Program-made: the position numbers and the translations under genes
Shown: positions 1 through 9,700 of the stretch, piece by piece
How the letters are laid out: every line of letters starts with the position of its first letter
Position numbering within the stretch: the first letter of the stretch is position 1
Notes under the pieces: model-generated
Databases searched by the model: none
What the model was told of the DNA's origin: nothing
What the model saw: only the letters and a program-made list of their open reading frames with translations
Assembly: GCA_023230565.1 (NCBI GenBank)
Contig: JALNXD010000003.1
Coordinates: forward strand, 62,001 to 126,000
From: Syntrophales bacterium
GTDB lineage: Bacteria > Desulfobacterota > Syntrophia > Syntrophales > UBA2210
Direction: 5' to 3'
Length of the DNA stretch: 64,000 bases

Positions 1-1008
1 GCTTTCAACCTTTCCCTCCATATGGACGATGAGGTTCTCCGAAAGTTAAAGGGACGTTTCGAGACGTATCACATTCCCTGGACCGAAAACAATTCCAAGC
101 AGGCTGTCTTTCCCGCAGGGGCGATAGTATTGGAAAATCGTGCCGGTACGGCGGCTGGCTTCTGCATCGAACGGGGCGGCAAGCTGGTGGCGGTTATTCC
201 CGGCGTGCCAGGCGAGGCCAGGAGGATGGCAGCCGAAGAGGTTCTACCCTGTTTTGAAAAGTTCTTCGGAAAAGCGGATGAAAAAAAAATGCGGAAGCAG
301 GTACGACTCTTCGGTCTTTCTGAATCGAAAATCGACGAAACCATTGCTCTTATGGGTCCTTTCCCTGATGTGTCCGTAGGATTTTATGCCCGTTTCCCCG
401 AAATACATCTGCTTCTGACGGCCAGGGGAAAAAATGAATCAGAAGCGGCCGCCCGTCTTGAGGAGGCCGTAAAAAAAATCCATGAAAAACTCGGCCGGTA
501 CATATACGGGTATGATGATGAGACAATTGAGGGTATTGTGGCTTCGCTTCTGATTGAGCGAGGATATACCCTCGCCGTAGCCGAGTCCTGTACCGGGGGA
601 CTCATCACCGACCGCCTTACCAATATCCCCGGCAGTTCGGGTTTCCTTGAACGAGGTGCCGTCGTGTACAGCAATCTCTCGAAAGTGGAACTTCTGGGGG
701 TGCCTCCGGAGATTATAAAAGCTCATGGTGCCGTAAGCAGGGAAACGGCTGAGCTTATGGCCCGGGGGGTGCGTGAAATGGCAAAAACCGATATCGGTCT
801 GGCAACAACGGGAATTGCAGGCCCCTCGGGAGGAAGTGAAGAAAAACCGGTGGGGACCGTTTATTTTGCGCTTTCCGATAGTTCGAAAACCTATTGCCGG
901 AAATCGCATTTCCGCTGGGACCGGCGGCGTGTTAAGGAAATTTCGTCCCAGTTTGCGTTGGAGATGCTGAGGCGCTACCTGATCGAAGGCAGGGTCTTTG
1001 ATGAATGA
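1..1008 (+). CDS. cinA: CinA family protein (5' end outside window), NMN deamidase domain
   Basis: This is a CinA-type protein cut by the left window edge: the reading frame is open from base 1, and the first internal ATG at 22 is not the real start. The beginning is the tail of the MoaB-like (COG1058) N-terminal domain. The C-terminal third carries the PncC nicotinamide-mononucleotide amidohydrolase signature AESCTGG (nt 579-600), then the PGSSGF and TGIAGPSGG motifs. PncC-type domains recycle NMN to nicotinate mononucleotide in NAD salvage. The stop overlaps the start of thpR by 8 bases, and recA follows, an arrangement common in bacteria. Identification is firm; the missing N-terminus cannot be judged. 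Confidence 0.93.
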   Translation, partial: AFNLSLHMDDEVLRKLKGRFETYHIPWTENNSKQAVFPAGAIVLENRAGTAAGFCIERGGKLVAVIPGVPGEARRMAAEEVLPCFEKFFGKADEKKMRKQVRLFGLSESKIDETIALMGPFPDVSVGFYARFPEIHLLLTARGKNESEAAARLEEAVKKIHEKLGRYIYGYDDETIEGIVASLLIERGYTLAVAESCTGGLITDRLTNIPGSSGFLERGAVVYSNLSKVELLGVPPEIIKAHGAVSRETAELMARGVREMAKTDIGLATTGIAGPSGGSEEKPVGTVYFALSDSSKTYCRKSHFRWDRRRVKEISSQFALEMLRRYLIEGRVFDE

Positions 1009-1588
1009 AAAACTGATACGCACATTCCTGGCTGCGGAACTCCCTTCAGATAAAAAGGAGCACATGATCCGCATACAGGAACATATGAAAAGAAAGCTTG
1101 CAGGATTTCGCTGGGTAAGGCCGGAGGGAATTCACCTGACCCTGAAATTTTTCGGCTACATAGGCACTGCAGATATTGTCCGGATTGAAGAAATAATAAG
1201 GCGGCATACCGAAAAGGCATCTCCCATGGCTTTTATGCTTTCCGAAGTCGGGGGGTTTCCCAGTCTAACACACCCCCGCGTTATTTGGGTGGGCCTTGAA
1301 GGCGATATAGAACATTTAAGACAGCTCCAGAAAAATATAGAGACGGATCTTGGAAATAAAGGATTTCCAAGAGAAAAAAAGAAGTTCAGCCCTCATCTTA
1401 CCCTTGCAAGAGTAAAATCGCCTGGGGGGAAGATTGACGGACTTGAAGATTCGCTGAAAGGTATCAGAAAATTCCGGACACGTTCCTTTAATGTTGCAGA
1501 ACTCGTACTTTTCAAAAGCGATCTTGCACCTGATGGAGCGGTGCATACCGCTCTGGCCCGTTTTCCAATGGGAGGCACTTCCCGGTGA
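1001..1588 (+). CDS. thpR: RNA 2',3'-cyclic phosphodiesterase (2'-5' RNA ligase family)
   Basis: This is a 2H-phosphoesterase family protein of 195 residues. Both catalytic HxTx motifs are present: HLTLKFFGYI near residue 44 and HLTLARVK near residue 130. The family hydrolyses 2',3'-cyclic phosphate ends of RNA; the old name, 2'-5' RNA ligase, reflects an in vitro activity. The ATG at 1001 is chosen over the TTG at 998 just before it. The start lies inside the end of cinA, so the two genes are translationally coupled. recA begins 82 bases downstream in the same direction, so co-transcription is likely. Confidence 0.92.
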   Translation: MNEKLIRTFLAAELPSDKKEHMIRIQEHMKRKLAGFRWVRPEGIHLTLKFFGYIGTADIVRIEEIIRRHTEKASPMAFMLSEVGGFPSLTHPRVIWVGLEGDIEHLRQLQKNIETDLGNKGFPREKKKFSPHLTLARVKSPGGKIDGLEDSLKGIRKFRTRSFNVAELVLFKSDLAPDGAVHTALARFPMGGTSR

Positions 1589-1670
1589 CGGGTGTCAAAT
1601 CGAAAAGAATCAAAAGGGGAAGTGTCTCCCGCAGGCATTTAATCCATTAATCAATACGAAGGGGGAAATA

Positions 1671-2693
1671 ATGATATCATCTGACTCGGAACGGGAAAAG
1701 GCCGTTGATCTGGCTATTGCCCAGATTGAGAAACAATTTGGAAAAGGTTCGATCATGAGGCTCGGGGGTGATGAAGTCGTATCAAATATTCCGGCTATTC
1801 CGACTGGAGCACTGAGCCTCGATATTGCTCTCGGCGTCGGCGGAATACCGCGTGGCCGGATTGTTGAAATCTACGGTCCGGAATCAGGCGGAAAAACGAC
1901 TTTGGCCCTCCATGTAGTGGCGGAGGCACAAAAAGAGGGGGGTCTCGCAGCCTTTATCGATGCGGAACATGCCCTGGACGTAGTATATGCAAGGAAGATA
2001 GGCGTCAATACAGACGATCTGCTCATATCTCAACCCGATTCAGGTGAGCAGGCGCTGGAAATTGCGGAAGTGCTAGTGAGAAGTGGCGCTCTTGATGTGC
2101 TTGTAGTTGATTCGGTAGCTGCTCTTGTGCCTCGTTCGGAATTGGAAGGAGATATGGGTGACGCCCAGATGGGCCTGCAGGCCCGCCTCATGTCGCAGGC
2201 TCTTCGGAAATTGACGGCAAGCATCAACAGGTCTAAAACAACGGTTATTTTCATTAATCAGCTCCGGATGAAAATCGGCACTTTTTTTGGTAATCCGGAG
2301 ACGACCACCGGCGGAAATGCTTTGAAATTCTACGCAACCATGCGGCTGGATATTAGAAAAACCACGGCAATCAAACAGGGCCAGGATACTATAGGAAGCC
2401 GTACGCGAGTCAAAATTGTAAAAAACAAGGTGGCTCCTCCGTTCCGTGAGTCCGAATTCGATATAATTTTCGGAGAAGGAATATCGAAAGCGGGGGATCT
2501 TATTGATCTGGCAAGCGACAATGGTATTATCGAGAAGTCAGGCGCCTGGTATTCATATAAAGGGGAGCGCATCGGCCAGGGAAGAGAAAATTCTAAAACC
2601 TTCCTGAAAGAAAATCCAGATATTCAAAATGCCATTGAGCTTGAGATAAGGCGCAAATTTAATCTTTTAGCCCCTGTCGAGGAGGAAAGCTGA
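1671..2693 (+). CDS. recA: Recombinase RecA
   Basis: This is RecA (340 residues), the ATP-dependent strand-exchange protein of homologous recombination and SOS induction. Visible landmarks are the Walker A motif GPESGGKTT, the Walker B stretch LDVLVVDSVAAL, and loop L2 around the NQLRMKIG and NPETTTGGNALKFY segments. The frame is open upstream, but the ATG at 1671 is preferred because a purine-rich GAAGGGGG lies 5 bases before it and the protein then starts at the usual place. No convincing LexA box is seen in the 82-base gap after thpR. The stop codon overlaps the recX start by one base. Confidence 0.98.
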   Translation: MISSDSEREKAVDLAIAQIEKQFGKGSIMRLGGDEVVSNIPAIPTGALSLDIALGVGGIPRGRIVEIYGPESGGKTTLALHVVAEAQKEGGLAAFIDAEHALDVVYARKIGVNTDDLLISQPDSGEQALEIAEVLVRSGALDVLVVDSVAALVPRSELEGDMGDAQMGLQARLMSQALRKLTASINRSKTTVIFINQLRMKIGTFFGNPETTTGGNALKFYATMRLDIRKTTAIKQGQDTIGSRTRVKIVKNKVAPPFRESEFDIIFGEGISKAGDLIDLASDNGIIEKSGAWYSYKGERIGQGRENSKTFLKENPDIQNAIELEIRRKFNLLAPVEEES

Positions 2694-3190
2694 TGGATGA
2701 AGACCCGTTATATGAAAAGGCAAAAAAACGGGCACTTCGTTTCCTTTCATATAAGCCGAGGAGTACATCCGAAGTAGTTTCAAAGCTTGCCGCGGAGGGT
2801 TACAACAGGAAGACAATTGCGAAAGTCACCGAAAGGCTCTGCGAGGTTCGCTGGCTCGATGATGGAAATGTTGCCAGACAATTGGTGAACCGATATGCAG
2901 TTGATCGTCTCTGGGGTGATCTTAAGATACGCATGGCTCTCAAAAGAAGAGGCTTTCCGGAAGACGCAGTACATGAGGCGCTGGTGGAAGCCCGCAGGGA
3001 ATTCAGTGAAGAGAAAGCAGTTGAAAAGATTATTGAAAAGTGTTTCCCCGACAGGTTGACATCCAGTGAAATATCCGATAAAGAAAAGCAGCGTCTGATC
3101 AGGCGCCTTATAAGCAAAGGATTTCCTCCGGATACAATTTTCAAGACGTTGGTGTATCCGGAAAAGGAGGAATATATTGATTACTGGTAA
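2693..3190 (+). CDS. recX: Regulatory protein RecX
   Basis: This is a RecX family protein (165 residues) that modulates RecA filament activity by direct binding. The N-terminal helix repeat KAKKRALRFLSYKPRSTSEV and the typical RWLDDGNVARQLV segment identify the family. It starts on the last base of the recA stop codon, with GAGGAAAGC as ribosome-binding site inside recA. Its 3' end overlaps alaS by 14 bases. The compact recA-recX-alaS order is widespread, so function is supported by both sequence and context. Confidence 0.93.
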   Translation: MDEDPLYEKAKKRALRFLSYKPRSTSEVVSKLAAEGYNRKTIAKVTERLCEVRWLDDGNVARQLVNRYAVDRLWGDLKIRMALKRRGFPEDAVHEALVEARREFSEEKAVEKIIEKCFPDRLTSSEISDKEKQRLIRRLISKGFPPDTIFKTLVYPEKEEYIDYW

Positions 3191-5816
3191 CGAAGTCAGA
3201 AGTAAATTTCTCAGCTTTTTCAGTGAGCGCGGCCATGCGATTGTCGAAAGTTCGGGGCTTATTCCGAAGGAGGATCCCACGCTGCTTTTTACCAATGCAG
3301 GCATGGTGCAGTTCAAGAATCTTTTTCTGGGACAGGAAAAGAGGGGATATACACGGGCCGCCACTTCCCAGAAATGCGTAAGGGCGGGCGGAAAACACAA
3401 TGATCTTGAAACCGTTGGCTATTCGGCACGGCACCATACCTTTTTTGAGATGCTGGGCAATTTTTCCTTTGGCGATTATTTTAAAAAAGAGGCGATCGCC
3501 TGGGGATGGGAGTTTCTGACCGGGGTAATGGGACTTCCCGGGGATCGGCTCTGGATTACCATCTATAAAGATGATGATGAAGCTTTTGAGATATGGCATA
3601 CAATGATGGGCATACCGAAGGAGCGCATCGTCCGCCTCGGTGAAAAGGACAATTTCTGGATGATGGGGGATACGGGACCCTGCGGTCCCTGTTCGGAAAT
3701 ACTCCTCGATCAGGGGGAAGAGATCGGCTGCGGCCGTCCCGAATGCAGCGTGGAGTGCGAATGCGGCCGCTATGTGGAACTCTGGAACCTTGTATTCACG
3801 CAATTCGACCGTGATGCATCGGGGACACTCACTCCTCTGCCCAAGCCGAACATCGACACGGGGATGGGCCTTGAACGTCTGACGGCGGTCCTGCAGGGGG
3901 TGACCAGCAATTACGATTCCGATCTCTTCAGTGAAATTATTGCCCATATCGGTGAAGTATCGGGAAAACGCTACAAGGCAAAGCAGGAGGACGATATTTC
4001 GATCAGGGTGATCGCTGATCACGCCCGGGCGGTGACCTTTCTGATTGCCGACGGCGTACTTCCCGGCAATGAAGGGCGCGGCTATGTCCTTCGCCGCATT
4101 CTGCGAAGGGCCGCCCGGCACGGAAAGCTTCTCGGTCTGGACAAGCCCTTTCTCCACGATATGGTTCCCGTAGTGATCGAAAAAATGAAGGGGGTCTATC
4201 CCGAACTTTTGGATAAGGAATCCTATGTAAGAAAAGTGGTGGTCAATGAAGAGCAGCGTTTCATGGAAACCCTCGATGCCGGCCTGAAGATTTTGAACGA
4301 ACAGATAGCGTCACTTGTGAAGGATGGAAAATCGGAAATTCCGGGTATGGTCGTGTTCCGTCTTTACGATACCTTCGGGTTCCCCGTCGATCTTACCGGC
4401 GAGGCGGCCCGCTCCAAGGGACTGTCCCTCGATATGGCGGGATTCGAAAAGGCAATGGAAGAACAAAGAGAGAAGGCCCGCCAGTCCTGGAGGGGGAGCG
4501 GTGAGGAAGAGGTGGCTGACAGTTATCGAAGTCTTTCCAGGTCAGGTATAAAAACGGAATTCGTGGGCTATGAAGGAAATACGGAAGCGACATCAAGAGT
4601 CACGGCCATTTTGAAGAATGATGAGCCCGTCGACGTCCTTTCGGAAGGCGAAAGGGGCGAGGTTTTCGTCGAACAGACACCCTTTTACGGCGAAGTGGGC
4701 GGCCAGATTGGTGATGTAGGCGTCATCGAGACGGGAGTTTCCCTCTTCGAAGTCTGGGACACCCAGAAGCCTATGGATGAACTCTTCAGCCATATCGGGA
4801 AAGTCAGAAAAGGCGAGATCCGGGTCGGAGATACGGCGGATCTGCGAACCGAAGAGGGGACGAGAAGGGCTATCGAAGCAAACCACTCGGGAACTCATGT
4901 CCTTCAGGCGGCCCTCAAACAGGTGCTGGGCGATCATGTCAAACAGTCGGGATCGCTTGTCAATGCAGAGCGGCTCCGCTTCGACTTTACCCATTTTGCC
5001 AAAATCGAGGACGACGAGATGGAAAGGGTGGAACACATCGCCAACCGTTACATCAGAGACAATTACGCCGTCACCACCGATGTGCTGCCTCGCGACGAAG
5101 CCATGAAAACGGGCGCAACGGCCGTTTTTGACGAGAAATACGGCGATATCGTCCGGCTCGTCCGCATGGGAGATTTCAGTGCCGAATTGTGCGGGGGCAC
5201 CCATGTACGGAGGACCGGCGACATCGGATTTCTGAAAGTTGTCTCCGAAACCTCAGTGGCGGCCGGAGTCAGGAGACTCGAAGCCGTTACGGGTGGAGAG
5301 GCGGTCCGATATGCCGAAGCCGTGGAAAAGGAACTGAAGCGTTCGGCCGGTATGTTCAAAACGGCGCCTTTGGAGCTTTCGGAGCGGCTGGAAAAGGTTT
5401 TGGCTAACCAGAAGGAGCTTGAGCGGGAAATCGAAACACTCAAAGGGAAACTGGCATCTCGCGATTCTTCGGATCTGATGCAAAAGGCAAAGGAATCAGG
5501 CGGTATTTCTATTCTTGCTGCAATAGTCGATGCTCCGGATGTCAAGACATTGAGAGACTTCGGCGACAAAGTGCGGGACCGTATGAGTTCCGGCCTCCTG
5601 CTTTTGGGAAGCAAAGTCGAAGGAAAGGCGATGCTTTTATGCATGGTCACTAAAGATCTGACACATCGGTTTCATGCCGGTAATATAATAAAGGAACTTG
5701 CGCCCCTTGTCGGCGGTAAAGGGGGCGGCCGTCCGGATATGGCCCAAGCGGGAGGTCCGAATCCTGAGGGGCTGGAGCATGTATTGCGAAGGTTTGAAGA
5801 AATCGCCTCAAATTAG
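3177..5816 (+). CDS. alaS: Alanine--tRNA ligase
   Basis: This is a full-length class II alanyl-tRNA synthetase (879 residues). In order it shows the aminoacylation domain (NAGMVQFKNLFLG, the GRGYVLRRILRRAARHG segment), the editing domain with its zinc-site pieces HSGTHVLQ and CGGTHVRRTG, a coiled-coil linker near residues 735-765, and the C-Ala domain ending in GGRPDMAQAGG. The start is a TTG at 3177, inside the end of recX. GGAGG lies 6 bases upstream and the N-terminus has the expected length, so the rare start is credible and suggests coupling to recX. It is the last gene of the repair block. Confidence 0.97.
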   Translation: MITGNEVRSKFLSFFSERGHAIVESSGLIPKEDPTLLFTNAGMVQFKNLFLGQEKRGYTRAATSQKCVRAGGKHNDLETVGYSARHHTFFEMLGNFSFGDYFKKEAIAWGWEFLTGVMGLPGDRLWITIYKDDDEAFEIWHTMMGIPKERIVRLGEKDNFWMMGDTGPCGPCSEILLDQGEEIGCGRPECSVECECGRYVELWNLVFTQFDRDASGTLTPLPKPNIDTGMGLERLTAVLQGVTSNYDSDLFSEIIAHIGEVSGKRYKAKQEDDISIRVIADHARAVTFLIADGVLPGNEGRGYVLRRILRRAARHGKLLGLDKPFLHDMVPVVIEKMKGVYPELLDKESYVRKVVVNEEQRFMETLDAGLKILNEQIASLVKDGKSEIPGMVVFRLYDTFGFPVDLTGEAARSKGLSLDMAGFEKAMEEQREKARQSWRGSGEEEVADSYRSLSRSGIKTEFVGYEGNTEATSRVTAILKNDEPVDVLSEGERGEVFVEQTPFYGEVGGQIGDVGVIETGVSLFEVWDTQKPMDELFSHIGKVRKGEIRVGDTADLRTEEGTRRAIEANHSGTHVLQAALKQVLGDHVKQSGSLVNAERLRFDFTHFAKIEDDEMERVEHIANRYIRDNYAVTTDVLPRDEAMKTGATAVFDEKYGDIVRLVRMGDFSAELCGGTHVRRTGDIGFLKVVSETSVAAGVRRLEAVTGGEAVRYAEAVEKELKRSAGMFKTAPLELSERLEKVLANQKELEREIETLKGKLASRDSSDLMQKAKESGGISILAAIVDAPDVKTLRDFGDKVRDRMSSGLLLLGSKVEGKAMLLCMVTKDLTHRFHAGNIIKELAPLVGGKGGGRPDMAQAGGPNPEGLEHVLRRFEEIASN

Positions 5817-5837
5817 AAAACAGCTGACGGTCAAAAC

Positions 5838-5865
5838 CTCATGCCTCTCAATCGGAGTGCATGAG
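5838..5865 (+). terminator. Hairpin after alaS (possible attenuator or terminator)
   Basis: An inverted repeat CTCATGC (5838-5844) and GCATGAG (5859-5865), with a short inner CTC/GAG pairing, lies 22 bases after the alaS stop. There is no T run, so a classical intrinsic terminator is not shown. It may stabilise the alaS mRNA 3' end. Confidence 0.3.
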
Positions 5866-5910
5866 TGCTGGCTTACTTATTTGGAACGTCAATACTGAAA
5901 AGGGGGAAAA

Positions 5911-6672
5911 ATGATTTTCAATACAATTCTCTTCGAAACACGCGAAGATACCGCAATAATCACATTCAACCGGCCAAGGCAGAAAAATGCAATTTCTCCC
6001 GAGTTATCAGAAGAGATGGGGAAAGCGGTGGACCTGGCGGTTGAAAATAATTCTGTGAGATTCATAGTCATTACAGGAACTGAAACCGTCTTTTCATCTG
6101 GTGCTGACATGAGCAATCATGAAAAAGCCGTTACAATGATTCTGAGTGAGCTGAATATCAATTCAGGATCATCGCCGATTGCAAAACTGATCAACTGCCC
6201 CAAACCTACAATAGCAGCCGTAAACGGATATGCCCTTGGTCACGGTGCTGAATATGCGATTATGTGTGATATTATTATAGCTTCTGATCTTGCTGAATTT
6301 GGCTTTATCGGACCTATACGGGGTGTTACCTGTCCATACGCGATGATCAGACTTGCTGATGAAATCGGCAGGGCGAAAGCGAAAGAACTGATGTTTACCT
6401 GCGACAGGATTTCGGCTCAGGAGGCTTTAAAGATCGGGCTCATCAACAATGTTGTCCCCCATGAACAGCTGATGGGGGCAGTTTTTGATCTGGTGGAAAG
6501 GATGCGCCGCGCCGGACCTCTTGCAAGCAGATATACAAAGGAAGTTATTAACCGGAAACTTGACGGCTATGATATAAGCGCAAGAATTTTCGGAGAAATA
6601 GTAAAAAGCGCCGATGCGGCCGAAGGCGCTCTTGCTTTTTTTGAGAAACGGGATCCGGAGTGGACCAGCTGA
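5911..6672 (+). CDS. Enoyl-CoA hydratase/isomerase (crotonase) family protein
   Basis: This is a crotonase-fold protein of 253 residues starting at an ATG preceded by AAAAGGGGG. Family marks are FNRPRQKNAIS at the N-terminus, the oxyanion-hole segment SSGADMSNH and NGYALGHGAEYAIMCDIIIAS. The first catalytic glutamate of enoyl-CoA hydratases has a counterpart in the GAE segment. The second (the E of FGQPEI in classical hydratases) aligns with glycine in AEFGFIGPIRG. Simple hydration of enoyl-CoA is therefore doubtful, and an isomerase or other CoA-thioester reaction is possible. It stands alone, facing the convergent VWA gene. Confidence 0.85.
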   Translation: MIFNTILFETREDTAIITFNRPRQKNAISPELSEEMGKAVDLAVENNSVRFIVITGTETVFSSGADMSNHEKAVTMILSELNINSGSSPIAKLINCPKPTIAAVNGYALGHGAEYAIMCDIIIASDLAEFGFIGPIRGVTCPYAMIRLADEIGRAKAKELMFTCDRISAQEALKIGLINNVVPHEQLMGAVFDLVERMRRAGPLASRYTKEVINRKLDGYDISARIFGEIVKSADAAEGALAFFEKRDPEWTS

Positions 6673-6705
6673 AAGTATCAAAGTTTTCAAATAATGCGGC
6701 AGCCA

Positions 6706-6730
6706 TCCGGAACTGCAATGTCGTTCCGGA
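6706..6730. terminator. Hairpin between convergent genes
   Basis: TCCGGAAC (6706-6713) pairs perfectly with GTTCCGGA (6723-6730) around a 9-base loop, in the 64-base gap between the converging crotonase and VWA genes. The position suits a bidirectional terminator, but no adjacent T run is seen. Confidence 0.4.
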
Positions 6731-6736
6731 AAGATA

Positions 6737-9700
6737 TTATGCCGTCAACATTCGATAGATCCGGGTAATTTTTTCCGGAAGCTTCGCCACGTCGTCGATA
6801 ACGGTCCAGCTGCTGTGGCTGTACATGCGGGGGAGATAGCCGGCGGCACTCTTATCGACGGTCACGCAGAAGGTCTTGATGCCGTAGTGCTGGGCCTCTT
6901 TAAGGGCCATGCGGGTATCCTCGATGGCGTAGTTCCCTGCATATTCTTTATCTACGGGTTTCCCGTCGCTTAAGAGTATGATCAATTTAGTTCGTTCCGG
7001 GCGCCGCCTCAACTTGCTGATGGTATGCCTTATCGCCGCACCGTCCCTGTTCTCAAAACGATCTTCTATGGCAGAAATACGTTTTTTGATACGCTCATTG
7101 TAAGTCGTATCAAAATCTTTTATCAGGTAAAAATCCACATTATCTCTATTATCACCTGAAAAACCATAGATAGCGAAGACGTCGCCGACTTCATACAGAG
7201 CTTCCGACATAATGACGAGCGCCTCCTTTTCTTTTTCGATTGTCGATCCCTTGGTACTTCTGCTCATGTCGACAAGAAGCGCAACCGCTATGTCGCGCCT
7301 TTTCTTCCGTATAAGAGTATAATTTTTTTCGGAAGGGGTTAGTCCCACTTTTCTGTCTACCAGGTGTTCGACGACCGCATCCAGATCGATTTCATCTCCG
7401 TCATATTGCCGTTTTAAACGTCTGAACCCTTCGGGTTTCAACATTTGGAATTCCCGTCTGATCTTCTTGAGTAATCCGGCATGGCGATCAGCCGTCTCCC
7501 TGTAAAAATCGAGTGAAGTGCTCTTATGCAGTTGTTCGCGGATTCGTGCCCAGTTACTTCGATAACCGGAAATATCTTCACCCCATTCGGGATAAAGAGT
7601 AGTTCCCCTTTCGCTTTCCAGTTCTGTCTTTTTCTTGAGCGAGACCTCCAAATTATGGAGGAAGAGATATATATCATTCGGATGCAGTGATTCCAACCTG
7701 CGTTCTATTTCCTTTGGAGTAATACCCCGGTCGCGATGGGCGGTTCGCAGCAGGCGTTCAATTATTTCAGCTGAATCGTATTTCATGGAGCCTCCTGCAG
7801 AAGAATCTCTCTCACGGCTTTCACTCGAATCACCAGCCTGCTGTTTGGCTCCCGGAGTATCGCCTTGATAGGTGCGCTGATTGTCCCCTGTTCTCCGGGA
7901 GGCTTTACTGTTCAGTCGGGTTTGCGGAAGCGAATCGGTCGGAACTGCGTCTTTGCCCGGGGGACTCTCCGACGCAACCGGCTTCGAAGGGGGAGATGAT
8001 TTGTGGCTTCCCTGGAGCCTTTCTGCAATATTTTTTGATGTTTTGCCGAAACTTCCGACATTCTTGATAATCATATCCTGATCTACAGGCTTTGACATGG
8101 GTGTAACCTGACGATATGCGTCCGTGAAGTTTTCATCAATTATCCTGTATATTTCTGCCGCAGTACGGGCCGAATCATGAACATCCGCGCTGATGCGCGC
8201 AACTGAGCCGGCTTTTTCAACCGCTTCCGACCATGTGGCAAATGCTTCATCATCACGGTCTTGAAATTCAACACCGCCACTCAATGAGCGGGCTATCATC
8301 TCAACTGCCCGCTGTTTTAAGTTCGTCATTTTTTTTAAAGACGGTCTTTTTTTCAAATTATGGAGATTTATTTTTGCTGTCTCCCTGCCGAGCACGGGAT
8401 ATTCCCCTTTAACTCTCGTATCTATTCGATAATCTTCAATTATGTTAAAAAGGTCCGCCGCGAGATCCGGTTCGGGAAAGAGATGAAAAAACATCTCTAT
8501 ATCGCTTTTTTCTTTATCGGGAATTTTTCCGTAAAAAGATTGCAGATCCGATATCGCATCCCTAATCAGGTCCATATCAAATTCGAAACTTCCATATTCG
8601 AGGTGCGCTTCCTGATGAGTAGTGATTACCTTGTAAAAAGTAAAATTATTCTCGTCTTCTCTGAATTCCTTTACGCGCCGGGGAAGGTAGATCCTGATAC
8701 CGTCGGTCGATACCTTTTCGGCTTCTGCAATTTCAACGCGCCGTCCCAGGAGAGCTTTCAGATATGATGAAAGTACGGGCCGAACTGCTTTCAACTCCAG
8801 ACCCTTGGGAATATTCTCCATAAAATCAGTAAACTCTATCGAATCGGCTCTAAGAAAAGAAAGAGCTTTTTCTTCATCATCGCTTGCCACCTTTTCTACA
8901 TGAGCGGCAATCCTTACAAATCCTTCCATTCCCGCCAGGTGTATTAAATCCGGACTTTTTTCCAATAGGCGCACGGCTGCAGCCCTGCTTGCTGCCGAGA
9001 TGGAGGATGCAATTTTATACACCTGCAGCGGTGTTGTTTTATCTCCCAGTGTGACTAACCGTTCGATCAGCTCGGGACTTTTTTCTATCACCGACATTGC
9101 CGTAGTCCAATTTTCTTTTGAGATAGAAAGAACATACCCGCACACTGCTTCTAATCCTTCATATCCCGCCCTTTCTATGATTGAGGGGCTCAAATCAAGT
9201 ATGCGAGTAGAAATTTTTTGACTATGTTCCGCCACTTCCAGTATCAATCTGGATAATTTTTCCAAACCTTCAAATCCGATCATTGATACCAGAGAATAAC
9301 TCTTCTCGAGAAGTGTTGCAGCCGTACGCCAGTTTGATTCAGCGGCTAATCCCGCAAGCGAATAGACATGAAGCACGTTTTTTATATCTCCGAGACCGAG
9401 AAGGCGCGTGATCAAATCGGGGCTTTTTTCGATGAGACTTACTGCTCCATAATTATTTGCCCTCGAAATCCTTTCGGCAACTGCAGCTATCGTTTCCAGT
9501 CCCTCGAATCCCGATCGTGTAATTATTTCTGAGCTTTCCTCGATCAAGCTTACTGCCGTGCTCCAGCTCTTCTGTCCTATCCGATGCATGAGCTCTTCAA
9601 TTCTTTCAAGTCCCGCAAAGCCGACCTCTTCAATGATATCGGGGCTGCGGTGGATGAAGCTCACGGCGAGTCGCGCATTGTACTTGGCTATTTTCACCCC

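Noticed and set aside
1589..1670. LexA (SOS) box ahead of recA
   Set aside because: No palindrome resembling a LexA site could be seen; recA is probably read from an upstream promoter.
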